A stretch of DNA of 17,448 bases, from positions 224,223 to 241,670 of the forward strand of contig NZ_GG700732.1 in the NCBI RefSeq assembly GCF_000160835.1, in the 5' to 3' direction. The first letter of the stretch is position 1; each line of letters begins with the position of its first letter. Positions 1 to 6,901 of this stretch are shown here, in pieces. The notes below the pieces were generated by a model. That model searched no databases, was not told the origin of the DNA, and saw only the letters and a program-made list of their open reading frames with translations. This DNA comes from Limosilactobacillus antri DSM 16041. GTDB taxonomy: Bacteria > Bacillota > Bacilli > Lactobacillales > Lactobacillaceae. The position numbers and the translations under genes were made by a program.

Positions 1-85
1 CCCCAATTCAGGATTTTTTATTAAGCTTGCTACCCGATTAAGATAAAAGCGGGATAAACAATAGAACTTTCCCCATGAAAAAGCT

Positions 86-91
86 TATAAT
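86..91 (+). promoter_or_regulatory. Putative -10 box of the two-component operon
   Basis: A perfect TATAAT lies 41 bases before the response regulator start. No good -35 box is seen at 16-18 bases upstream, so the call rests on the -10 hexamer alone. The rest of bases 1-132 shows no gene I can support. Confidence 0.4.
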
Positions 92-132
92 TGGTTTAAT
101 AGTTTACTAAGGTTAGAAGTGAGGAAAAAGGG

Positions 133-813
133 ATGCAAAAAGTAAAAATTCTATTGGTAGAAGACGAAGAGAGCCTTGCCAGTTTTATGATTACGGAACT
201 GGAGCTAGAAGGCTATGAGGTAATTTGGGCGAAAGACGGGCGGGAAGCCCTCACGTTATTTGAAAAAACGCACGTTACCTTAATCCTGCTTGACTGGATG
301 TTGCCCGGCTACGATGGCTTGACGGTCCTACGACGGATTCGGCAAACTAGTGATGTTCCGGTGATTATGATTACTGCCCGAAGCCAAACTGCCGACATCC
401 GGCTGGCCTTGGACCAGGGGCTCGACGATTACATTACCAAGCCGTTTGAAATTGAAGAACTGCTTGCCCGAATCAGGGTGATCTTGCGCCGGATAAACCG
501 GGAGCAAACACTCCCCGGGGGATATGCTTTTGGTCCGTTTAATTTGGACCTGTTAAGGCACCGGTTCTCGGTGGCTGGCCGTGAGATTCATTTAACCCCG
601 AAAGAGTTCGCCCTGATGGCCGCGTTGATGAAGGATCCTGGCATTGTCAAAAGCCGTGATGACCTGCTTAACCAGATTTGGGGGTATGACTTTGCCGGGC
701 AGACGAATACGGTCGATGTTTATATCCGTGCGCTACGCAATAAGTTAGGCGACTACCGGAACTTAATTAGAACCGTTCGGGGAGTTGGCTACGTCTTAGG
801 TGAACAATCATGA
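133..813 (+). CDS. OmpR/PhoB-family response regulator
   Basis: This 226-residue protein has the usual length and order for the family. Residues 4-118 form a receiver domain with acidic residues E10/D11, the phosphoacceptor D54 in LLDWMLPG, T81 and K103 in the TKPF motif. Residues about 130-223 form a winged-helix DNA-binding domain ending in the typical RTVRGVGYVL strand-turn. It should be phosphorylated by the kinase encoded next to it and then bind DNA. The ATG is preceded by a GAGGAAAAAGGG ribosome binding site. The stop overlaps the kinase start in ATGA (810-813), which indicates translational coupling. The N-terminal half resembles ArlR/YkoG-type regulators, but I cannot assign a named orthologue. 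The PepSY gene downstream is a likely target. Confidence 0.95.
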   Translation: MQKVKILLVEDEESLASFMITELELEGYEVIWAKDGREALTLFEKTHVTLILLDWMLPGYDGLTVLRRIRQTSDVPVIMITARSQTADIRLALDQGLDDYITKPFEIEELLARIRVILRRINREQTLPGGYAFGPFNLDLLRHRFSVAGREIHLTPKEFALMAALMKDPGIVKSRDDLLNQIWGYDFAGQTNTVDVYIRALRNKLGDYRNLIRTVRGVGYVLGEQS

Positions 814-2147
814 GCACCCGCCATTCCATCACCGCGGCTGGTCAGTTAACCCGGTTTTTCCTGACCCTCTTTATTGCCATCTTACTCGTTGTCAACCTGC
901 TCTTTATCGTTAATGCTAGTAACTTGATCTACCGGTATGCTGATGACCAGGCCGATGAAGTTATTGAAACAATCGAAAAGGACTGGGCCAGCAGCGCCAA
1001 CCGGGAAAAACTCTTAGAGGCATACGTTGCCCGGCAGGACGACGATGCGATTGAAATTGATGACCACCAGCAGAAGTACCAGACACATAAAGCCCATAAA
1101 ATTTTTAAACGAACTAGCAAGGCGGCGGTTAAGATTAAAAATCTCCGGATCACCCGGCACGGGATTTATTACCTCAGGCAGGGGAAGCTGGATGGGGGAC
1201 GAATTAAGGTGGCAATTAATGTTGACGACTTGGTTCAGCTAACTGGCTGGCTGCTGGGCCTGACCATCATTATTAACTTCGTTGTGATTATCCTATCAAT
1301 CCCGCTGATTCGCCACTTAGCCCACCGCTGGACGAAGCCATTAACTGCTTTAAGCCAGCAGACGAATAAGATTAACCCGCAGAGCAACCAGCTGCAGGTA
1401 TTAACCGTTCCTGAACAACCGCGGGAGGTCCAAACCGTTGCCCAATCGTTCAATGACTTATTGGAACGGCAATTTAAGGCGCTTCAGCGGGAGAAGGAGT
1501 TTATTGCGAATGCCTCCCATGAACTGAAGACCCCCCTGGCTGGAATTTTGGGTCATGTGAACCTGATTAAACGCCACGGGGATGACCATCCCGAGTTAAT
1601 TGCAAAATCGCTTGGCTATATTGACCAGGAAGCCCACCGGATGCAGCGGTTAGTAAGCGAACTTTTGCTGCTGGAAGGTCATCAGGGACAGAAGCTAGTG
1701 ACGTCAACCGACCTGCCCTCCATTGTCAAAGCAGAAGTTAACTCATTACGGGGAAGCTACCAGCGCCATTTCATGACCGACCTGCCTGCGCAGTTGACCT
1801 ATCAAATCAGCCATGGTGACTGGCAAAGCCTCGTTCATAATCTGGTTGATAATGCTGCCAAATATTCGCCGGCCGGTTCAACGATTGGTATTAGTCTAAG
1901 GGCAACGCCTAAAGAAGTTATTTTGCGGGTTGCTGACCAGGGGAAGGGAATTGCTGAAGAAAATCGGGCCAAGATTTTTGAACGCTTTTACCGGGAAGAT
2001 GAATCCCACGCCAGTCAAATCCCCGGTTCTGGAATCGGACTATCAATTGTCAAAATGATTATTGATAAATACCATGGTCAGATAACCGTTCAAGCTAATC
2101 AGCCCCAGGGAACGGTGGTTACGGTTTCCTTCCCAGTCCAAAAATGA
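810..2147 (+). CDS. Membrane sensor histidine kinase, partner of the upstream regulator
   Basis: This 445-residue kinase has a transmembrane helix at about residues 15-36, a short extracytoplasmic sensor region of roughly 105 residues rich in charged residues, and a second helix at about 146-167. A HAMP-like linker follows at about 168-222. The HisKA dimerisation domain carries the phosphorylated H237 in NASHELKTPL. The ATPase domain shows an N box (HNLVDNAAKYS, 343-353), a G1 box (DQGKGI, 376-381), an F box (IFERFYR, 389-395) and a G2 box (GSGIGL, 406-411). All the needed motifs are intact. The small sensor region lacks a recognisable ligand domain, so the signal is unknown. By analogy with Bacillus YkoH, which also sits beside a PepSY protein, an envelope-related signal is possible; this is inference. 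Confidence 0.95.
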   Translation: MSTRHSITAAGQLTRFFLTLFIAILLVVNLLFIVNASNLIYRYADDQADEVIETIEKDWASSANREKLLEAYVARQDDDAIEIDDHQQKYQTHKAHKIFKRTSKAAVKIKNLRITRHGIYYLRQGKLDGGRIKVAINVDDLVQLTGWLLGLTIIINFVVIILSIPLIRHLAHRWTKPLTALSQQTNKINPQSNQLQVLTVPEQPREVQTVAQSFNDLLERQFKALQREKEFIANASHELKTPLAGILGHVNLIKRHGDDHPELIAKSLGYIDQEAHRMQRLVSELLLLEGHQGQKLVTSTDLPSIVKAEVNSLRGSYQRHFMTDLPAQLTYQISHGDWQSLVHNLVDNAAKYSPAGSTIGISLRATPKEVILRVADQGKGIAEENRAKIFERFYREDESHASQIPGSGIGLSIVKMIIDKYHGQITVQANQPQGTVVTVSFPVQK

Positions 2148-2202
2148 AGATTTCTTCATCATAGTTTTACCTAATTTTGGTTATTATTTGCCGGCATTCC
2201 CC

Positions 2203-2208
2203 TAAAAT
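2203..2208 (+). promoter_or_regulatory. Putative -10 box for the PepSY gene
   Basis: TAAAAT in an AT-rich stretch lies about 43 bases before the PepSY start. TTATTA (2181-2186) at 16 bases is a weak -35 candidate. The gene probably has its own promoter, perhaps activated by the response regulator. Confidence 0.35.
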
Positions 2209-2212
2209 ATAA

Positions 2213-2226
2213 GTATCAAATGATAC
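2213..2226 (+). promoter_or_regulatory. Perfect palindrome GTATCA-AA-TGATAC near the PepSY start site
   Basis: A 6-2-6 perfect inverted repeat sits just downstream of the putative -10 box, roughly where transcription would start, and before the ribosome binding site. It could be an operator. It is short enough to be chance. Confidence 0.3.
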
Positions 2227-2250
2227 AACAATTTACGAGGAGTGAAGGAA

Positions 2251-2895
2251 ATGACTGAAAAAGTGAATAAGGATCAGAAGAACCTCCCAACTGCGCCAGA
2301 GAGCAAACGGAAGAAACACCCGAAATGGTCAAAGAAGTTAATCATAACTGCTTGTATTTGTGTTGGCCTATTAGTTGGCGCTGGGGCAACATACGGGGTA
2401 ATGGAAAGCCATGAGCATGGTGGCTTGGTTGAGGCAGTCCACCATCAAAAGGCCAATAAGGCCGACATTAAGGTTGACCAGCAGGCTGCGATTGATAAGT
2501 TCCACCAAAAATACAAGGGTAAGCAGATTAATGAAGTTGAATTAGAGGCTGATCACGGTCAGTATGTATACAAGGTTAAGGGCTTTGATAAGACCAACGA
2601 ATATAAGGTAAAGGTCAACGCTAAGGACGGCAAAGTGATTTCTAACAAGAAGGAGAAATTGGAAGCTGGCGAGAAGAAGTACCAGCTCGCCCCGGAGAAG
2701 GCCATTAGCCGTGCCGAAGCCAGTTCAATTGCGGAAAAGGCGGCCAAAAAGGGTTCCAGTGTTGAATGGAAACTAGAACAAACGGGTAAAGATAAGAGTG
2801 TTTGGGAAGTTAAGGTTGCTAGCGGCAGCCAAGAGAAAGAAGTAACGATCAACGCTAGTTCAAAGAAAGTTTTAAGTGTTGAAAACGACCACTAG
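2251..2895 (+). CDS. Membrane-anchored PepSY-domain protein
   Basis: The protein has 214 residues from the ATG at 2251, which I prefer over the GTG at 2242 because AGGAG (2238-2242) is 8 bases upstream of the ATG and overlaps the GTG. A lysine-rich N-terminus (KKHPKWSKK) precedes one hydrophobic segment of about 23 residues (IITACICVGLLVGAGATYG), so it is an N-terminally anchored protein facing outward. Two PepSY-like modules follow, each with a helix, a strand holding the Y-x-V-x-V pattern (YKVKVNAKDGKVIS) and the ending WEVKVASGSQEKEVTINASSK-like strands. PepSY proteins are proposed to inhibit proteases or sense the envelope. Its position after a two-component system resembles Bacillus ykoI next to ykoGH, so it may be both target and modulator of the kinase (inference). 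Confidence 0.85.
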   Translation: MTEKVNKDQKNLPTAPESKRKKHPKWSKKLIITACICVGLLVGAGATYGVMESHEHGGLVEAVHHQKANKADIKVDQQAAIDKFHQKYKGKQINEVELEADHGQYVYKVKGFDKTNEYKVKVNAKDGKVISNKKEKLEAGEKKYQLAPEKAISRAEASSIAEKAAKKGSSVEWKLEQTGKDKSVWEVKVASGSQEKEVTINASSKKVLSVENDH

Positions 2896-2945
2896 GGGAT
2901 GGGGAGTGAGCCGGAACTAGCTTGCCTAGTTTGTTGTCCCACCTC
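2896..2945 (+). other. Degenerate GC-rich inverted repeat after the PepSY gene
   Basis: The stretch begins GGGATGGGG and ends TTGTCCCACCTCC around a central ACTAG-CTTGC-CTAGT hairpin. It resembles the GGTGGGACAACGAA-type hairpins that often follow genes in lactobacilli, but the arms are poorly matched and no T run follows. It may be a decayed terminator. Confidence 0.3.
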
Positions 2946-2990
2946 CGTCGTCGTGCAACCCCGGCCGACGCGCAGCTAGTCTTTAAGAGA

Positions 2991-3189
2991 GCACAAATGG
3001 AGGTTTAGAGTTCGGCTTTGCTGAGCTTTAGACCTCCATTTGTGTACCGCACTGTTCGTGTTTTAACTGAGTTAATTCCCGGCCTCCTTTTTCGTCTTGG
3101 AAAGGGTAGTTACGACCATACTTCCAGCGTGTCGCGGTCAACTGATATTAATGGCATTAAAGAGGAGGAAAATTTCCGTCCTCTTTTTT
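2991..3189 (+). ncRNA. Candidate structured leader RNA with attenuator, unknown class
   Basis: This gene-free stretch contains a 26-bp stem (2991-3016 with 3020-3045, loop UUU) that is continuous only in the plus-strand RNA because five of its pairs are G-U. Further on, CCUCCUUUUU (3083-3092) can pair over 10 bp, with one G-U, with 3159-3168. That second strand is also the 5' arm of the terminator at 3159-3189. The two pairings exclude each other, as in riboswitches and other attenuators. The element ends 46 bases before the EIIC-like gene. No clear promoter is visible in front of it. I do not recognise it as a T-box, SAM, lysine, purine or guanidine element. It could instead be a terminated small RNA. 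Confidence 0.5.
3159..3189 (+). terminator. Intrinsic terminator of the leader before the EIIC-like gene
   Basis: AAAGAGGA (3159-3166) pairs with TCCTCTTT (3179-3186). The stem extends by GGA/TCC past a bulged G3178, and the T run is 3184-3189. It precedes the EIIC-like gene rather than following a gene, which suggests attenuation. Confidence 0.65.
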
Positions 3190-3201
3190 ACGAACTAGGC
3201 T

Positions 3202-3207
3202 TATACT
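3202..3207 (+). promoter_or_regulatory. Possible -10 box (TATACT) before the EIIC-like gene
   Basis: TATACT lies 28 bases before the start codon, downstream of the terminator, but lacks a -35 partner. If real, it would let the gene escape the attenuator. Confidence 0.2.
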
Positions 3208-3235
3208 AGGTAAGTAATAAAATTGGAGGTACCTC

Positions 3236-4528
3236 ATGAAAAAGAAACGACGATTTGTCGACTGGGCAACTTGGTTTAACGAGCGGCCATTTATCAACAT
3301 CGTGCAGCAGACGATGATTATCCTCTTTCCCGTGGCCTTAATCGGGTCATTTGCCTGGATGATTAGCGACACTTTGCTGGCTAGCAACGGCTTTTTGGCC
3401 AGCATTTTTCGGGTTCGCCAGTGGTTACCCCACCTGCAGTTCTGGCGGCAGCTGTTTAATGACGTTACTCTGGCAACCATTGGCCTGGCATCGCCATACG
3501 CGGCCTTTACGAGCGCCACGCTGACCACTTATCATTACAGGCGGCCCAACATTATCGCCGGGTTAACGGCCGTGGCGTCCTACTTCCTGATTTTCCTGCA
3601 TAGTGGGCGGGGGACGCAGACGGTTGATATGCGGTACTACAACGCCGGTTGGCTGATCGTGGCCACCCTGCTGGGCTATGCGATCGGTCTGCTCTTTGTT
3701 AAGTGGGGACGTGAATTTCGGATTGCTAATATCCGGTCCAGCGACCAGCAGTTAATGAGCAGGAGCCTGGGAAACCTGCCATTGGTGGCGGCGACCCTTG
3801 GCGGGGCCTTCCTGCTCCACCTCGGCTACGCCCTCTTGCGGGTCTTTAACTTCGACGTTACCGCCAACCAGGTCGTAACGGCGCTGATTAGCAAAAATAG
3901 TAATTACTTATTAAACGTCTTCCTATCGGCCATCAATACCGTTTCGGTCTGGCTGGGGTTTGCGGAGCCAATCCGCCTGTCCACCGGGGCCTACAATAAC
4001 GAGGTGACCAGCAACCTGGTCTATGCATTGACCCATAAGACCCTGGTTAACGTCCCGTACCCGTTTACGCCCTCGTCACTCTACAACGGCTTTGCTAACT
4101 TTGGCGGGATTGGGGTGACCTTGGCCCTGGTGATCGGGATTCTGTAGGTTGGCCGGCGGAAGAACCAGCAGACGGTTGCCATCTGGAGCGCCCTACCTGC
4201 GATCTTCAATACTAGTTTGCCAATCTTATTTGGCGCCCAGGTCTTCCTCAACCCGTTCTTTGTCCTGCCGTTTGTCTTTTTACCAGTGATCAACATGGTG
4301 ATCGCTAGCGGCTTTATCTTCCTGCACATGATCCCGCCGATCGTCTACCCGGTGCCCAACGGTACGCCGGGGATCCTCATCCCGTTTATCGGAACGGGGG
4401 GCGATTAGCGGGCACTGGCGGTTTCGATTACTCTGCTGATCCTGGATATTGTCGTCTACATCCCCTTTATCAAGTGGGCGTTTAAACTCGAGCAACGGCG
4501 GAAAGGAGGAGTTGCAAAATGCAAATGA
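3236..4528 (+). pseudogene. PTS EIIC-like membrane protein, broken by two in-frame TAG codons
   Basis: One reading frame runs from ATG 3236 (ribosome binding site GGAGGT, 3225-3230) to TGA 4526-4528, 430 codons. It is interrupted by TAG at 4145-4147 (codon 304) and TAG at 4406-4408 (codon 391). The full length matches cellobiose/lactose-type EIIC permeases (CelB/ChbC family), with an N-terminal FVDWATWFNERPFINIVQQ-like start and many hydrophobic helices. The second TAG sits in GTGGD-stop-RALAV, where the family usually has GGDWRA, so a TGG tryptophan codon probably mutated. The family's INEPIIFG motif, whose Glu contacts the sugar, reads NTSLPILFG here (Leu at about codon 328), so even the repaired protein may not be a normal sugar permease. 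No EIIA or EIIB gene lies nearby. Base composition matches the downstream hydrolase. The fragments could be translated separately, but this looks like decay. Confidence 0.75.
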
Positions 4529-5373
4529 CTAAACGGCGCAAGTGGATCGTTGCGGTCTTCGTGGGCATTTTTGCGGTCCTGACCTTCTTCTCCTACTGCT
4601 GGTCACGGCAGAGCGTTGATACGCTTCAGCGGCGGCAGCAGTCGCGGATGTCACCGGTAATTATGATTCCCGGCAGCAGCGCCACCGTGAACCGCTTCGA
4701 TACCCTGGTGGCTAAGATCAACCGGATGGACCACCGCAACCATAGTTTGCTAAAGGTGAAGGTGTATAACGATGGCAAAATCACCTACACCGGCCAGGTT
4801 CGCCAGAATGACAACGAGCCGTTTATCGTTGTTGGTTTTGAAAATAACCACGATGGCTATAACAACATCAAGAAACAGGCCAAAATGTTCAAGGCCGCCT
4901 TTAGCCAGTTGAAGGTCCGGTATAACTTTAACAACTTCAAGGGAATCGGCCACTCTAACGGTGGGCTGGTTTACACCTATTTCTTGGAGCACTACTTTAA
5001 CGAACGGCAGATCAAGATTAAGCGGCTGATGACGATCGGAACGCCGTACAACTTTGCCGAACCGGCTAACCGGCGGACGCAGATGCTGACCGACTTTATT
5101 AAGTACCGCAAGCAGCTGCCGAGCAACCTGACGATGTATTCGGTGGCTGGATCGGAGAACTACGTCGAGGACGGTCTGGTCCCGCTCAGCAGTGTCATGG
5201 CCGGTAAGTACATCTACCAGGGAGTTGTCAAGCACTATACCCAGGTAACGGTAACCGGCAAGCTGGCCCAGCATTCAGCCCTGCCCCAAAACCAGGAGGT
5301 CCTGGATTTGATTCAGCGGCATATCCTTAACCACCATAAAGATAAGCAGCAGCGGCCGAATAACTTAAGATAA
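4519..5373 (+). CDS. Membrane-anchored alpha/beta hydrolase, DUF915 type
   Basis: The protein has 284 residues. A basic start and one hydrophobic helix (about residues 9-26) anchor or export it, so the enzyme domain is outside the membrane. The catalytic triad is visible: nucleophile S146 in GHSNGG, acid D218 in VEDGLVPL, and base H252 in AQHSALPQN. The oxyanion region is IMIPGSSAT (48-56). These features fit the DUF915 family of lipase/esterase-like hydrolases, whose natural substrates are poorly known. The start overlaps the EIIC-like frame by 10 bases, behind a strong AAAGGAGGAG site (4502-4511), so the two genes form an operon. A second ATG at 4525 is an alternative start. The coding sequence is intact although its partner is broken. 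A cell-surface lipid or cell-wall substrate is possible (inference). Confidence 0.88.
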   Translation: MQMTKRRKWIVAVFVGIFAVLTFFSYCWSRQSVDTLQRRQQSRMSPVIMIPGSSATVNRFDTLVAKINRMDHRNHSLLKVKVYNDGKITYTGQVRQNDNEPFIVVGFENNHDGYNNIKKQAKMFKAAFSQLKVRYNFNNFKGIGHSNGGLVYTYFLEHYFNERQIKIKRLMTIGTPYNFAEPANRRTQMLTDFIKYRKQLPSNLTMYSVAGSENYVEDGLVPLSSVMAGKYIYQGVVKHYTQVTVTGKLAQHSALPQNQEVLDLIQRHILNHHKDKQQRPNNLR

Positions 5374-5377
5374 TTAG

Positions 5378-5416
5378 AAACAGGATGACGGGTAAAAAAA
5401 CTGTTATCCTGTTTTT
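5378..5416 (+). terminator. Intrinsic terminator after the hydrolase gene
   Basis: AAACAGGAT (5378-5386) pairs with ATCCTGTTT (5406-5414). Inner pairs continue to a loop of GTAAAAAAA, and the T run is 5412-5416. The A-rich loop side makes it plausible in one direction mainly. Confidence 0.8.
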
Positions 5417-5483
5417 AGGAAGCTGGCATGAGTGCTAATGATCGTGTCCATCAAGAATTCAATTAAAAGTTAGGGGCAAAGTA

Positions 5484-6386
5484 ATGAAAATTAGTAAAAA
5501 ACAAGCTGCCCTGCTCCTTTTGCTGGCAACTATTTTGTGGGGGAGCAGTTATATTTTTCTTAAACAGGCAACGGAATCGGGGATGCATTCGGGATTGATT
5601 AACGCCTGCCGGGGGACAATCAGTGCCTTATTTGGCTACTTGCTGTTTCACCGGCAGATCAACCACATGACCCCGCAGGATATTAAGCTCGGTGCTTTGA
5701 TTGGGGCTAGTGAATACCTGGCCTACTATTTACAGACTGCCGGATTACGGTATACTACTCCCGCAAAAAGTTCATTTATTACGGCCCTGTATGTTATCAT
5801 CGCGCCGTTAATCCTTTGGTTATTCTGGCATGAGCGTCCGCTGCGCAAAACGTATTTTGCAATTGCACTAGCGATTATCGGGATGGCTATCCTGACTAAC
5901 ATTGGTCAAAATAGCTTGCACCTTCAGTATGGCGACTTGCTGACCCTAATTGCGACGATTTTTTGGGCCTTGGAAATTATTTTCTTTAGTAAATTTTCGG
6001 CGCGGTTTTCTAGTACCTGGGTTGTCCTTTTTATGGTTAGTTCTTGGCAAGCTACTTATGGTTGGCTAACCGTTTTAGTAGGCGAACGTTCAACATTAGG
6101 CCAGGTTCACTGGGCGAAAGCATTGCTCCCAATTATCATTTTGGCAATTGTGATTACTTTTCTCGGTCAGGCGATGCAAATTACTGGCCAGATGCACACC
6201 GATACGGTTTCGGCCAGTTTAATCTTAATGATGGAATCGTTCTTCGCGGCCGTGCTATCCGTTCTCCTTGGTTACGATGCAGTCACTCCGCGGTTAGTGG
6301 TTGGGGGAGCACTTTTAATACTAGCAAGCGCAATCATGCAAGTTGATTTGAAAAGTCTGTTCTTGTTATGGAAAAAGAAGCGTTAG
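5484..6386 (+). CDS. EamA/DMT-family transporter
   Basis: This 300-residue protein is almost entirely hydrophobic, with about ten predicted transmembrane helices in two EamA repeats (about residues 8-142 and 150-288). Typical marks are the N-terminal ILWGSSYIFLKQA motif and, at the start of the second half, LTLIATIFWALEIIFFSKF, plus the late MMESFFAAVLSVLLG helix. Members of the family move metabolites such as amino acids; the substrate cannot be told from sequence. The start ATG follows TAGGGGCAAAGTA, a modest ribosome binding site. It is a single-gene unit between the hydrolase terminator and the convergent exporter gene. Its TAG stop (6384-6386) shares three bases with the stop of the opposite-strand exporter gene, so no terminator hairpin separates them. 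Confidence 0.9.
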   Translation: MKISKKQAALLLLLATILWGSSYIFLKQATESGMHSGLINACRGTISALFGYLLFHRQINHMTPQDIKLGALIGASEYLAYYLQTAGLRYTTPAKSSFITALYVIIAPLILWLFWHERPLRKTYFAIALAIIGMAILTNIGQNSLHLQYGDLLTLIATIFWALEIIFFSKFSARFSSTWVVLFMVSSWQATYGWLTVLVGERSTLGQVHWAKALLPIIILAIVITFLGQAMQITGQMHTDTVSASLILMMESFFAAVLSVLLGYDAVTPRLVVGGALLILASAIMQVDLKSLFLLWKKKR

Positions 6387-6703
6387 TGATTAGTCGTTAG
6401 CTTAATACCGATAAGACCGATAACTAGCAGGATGACGAACAACCATGTGCTAGGTGACAGGTGATCATGGAATAAAGCAACCCCGACGATAATTGAACCG
6501 ACAGCCCCAATTCCCGTCCAGACGGGATAGGCGAGGCTTAATGGTAAATGTTTAGAAGCCAAAATTAACCCGGCAAACGAGATCACCATTCCGATAATGG
6601 TCAGGATTGAATATGAAAGAATCGAGAAGCCATTGCTGAGCTTCATTGCCGTCGCCCAAACCACTTCAAAAATTCCCGCAATTAATAAGTAGATCCATGC
6701 CAT
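6383..6703 (-). CDS. Small multidrug resistance exporter, Gdx/SugE-like
   Basis: The protein is 106 residues with four transmembrane helices, the normal SMR length. The essential membrane glutamate is E13 in AGIFEVVWA, equivalent to E14 of EmrE. The Y-P-V-W-T-G-I-G-A-V-G stretch in helix 3 and the C-terminal GLIGIKLTT ending resemble the Gdx (SugE) branch, which exports guanidinium, more than the QacC branch. I chose the ATG at 6703 because AGGAGG lies 8-13 bases upstream. A longer in-frame reading to 6844 has no ribosome binding site and reads through the leader. SMR proteins act as antiparallel dimers; a single gene fits a homodimer. A promoter and an attenuator-like leader precede it, so expression is probably induced by a ligand. 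Heterodimer partner genes are absent. Confidence 0.88.
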   Translation of the reverse strand: MAWIYLLIAGIFEVVWATAMKLSNGFSILSYSILTIIGMVISFAGLILASKHLPLSLAYPVWTGIGAVGSIIVGVALFHDHLSPSTWLFVILLVIGLIGIKLTTNH

Positions 6704-6809
6704 GATTATTTCCTCCTCAAATAAAAAATGCCGAACAAGCAGCGTTTTCTTCAACGACCTAACGAAAACGTTGGTTATTCGGCTTCCCCGGTGGGAACTC
6801 ATGTATTTA
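6704..6809 (-). promoter_or_regulatory. Leader RNA of the exporter gene, possible riboswitch
   Basis: From the predicted start near 6809 the RNA contains a small hairpin (TTCCC-ACCG-GGGAA), the terminator hairpin, then the ribosome binding site. Gdx genes are often controlled by guanidine riboswitches, but I see none of the conserved guanidine-I, -II or -III motifs with confidence. A run of sense codons in frame with the exporter crosses the leader, but no ribosome binding site supports its translation. Confidence 0.4.
6723..6783 (-). terminator. Terminator-like hairpin in the exporter leader
   Basis: On the minus strand GCCGAA (6783-6778) pairs with TTCGGC (6735-6730). An inner stem CGTTTTC/GAAAACG sits inside an interior loop, followed by a run of six Ts (6728-6723). 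The hairpin ends only a few bases before the AGGAGG of the exporter gene, the position expected of an attenuator. The T run exists only on this strand. Confidence 0.6.
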
Positions 6810-6815
6810 CCCGTT

Positions 6816-6844
6816 AGCATAGCAAAATTCCTACCTGATGGCAA
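6816..6844 (-). promoter_or_regulatory. Promoter of the exporter gene
   Basis: On the minus strand TTGCCA (6844-6839) and TATGCT (6821-6816) are separated by exactly 17 bases. Transcription should begin near 6809, giving a leader of about 105 bases. Confidence 0.7.
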
Positions 6845-6901
6845 GCAGCTGCCGATTCCGCAAAAAATACAATTATGCTATGATGATTCCGAGGTGATTT
6901 G

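Noticed and set aside
3090..3190. T-box riboswitch before the EIIC-like gene
   Set aside because: AGGGTAGTTACG is only loosely like the T-box consensus. The specifier stem and the AGGGTGGNACCGCG core are absent, and the downstream gene is not an aminoacyl-tRNA or amino acid gene.
3018..3209. A 63-codon open frame in the leader region
   Set aside because: It starts inside the long hairpin, has no ribosome binding site, runs through the terminator, and its product looks like no protein family.
4145..4408. Amber codon recoding (both interrupting codons are TAG)
   Set aside because: Other genes in the window end in TAG, including the PepSY, EamA and moaA genes, so TAG is a normal stop here. No recoding signal is visible, and mutation of sense codons is simpler.
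6704..6830. Known guanidine-I/II/III riboswitch in the exporter leader
   Set aside because: The conserved motifs of these classes could not be found by eye; only the promoter and terminator-like parts are supported.
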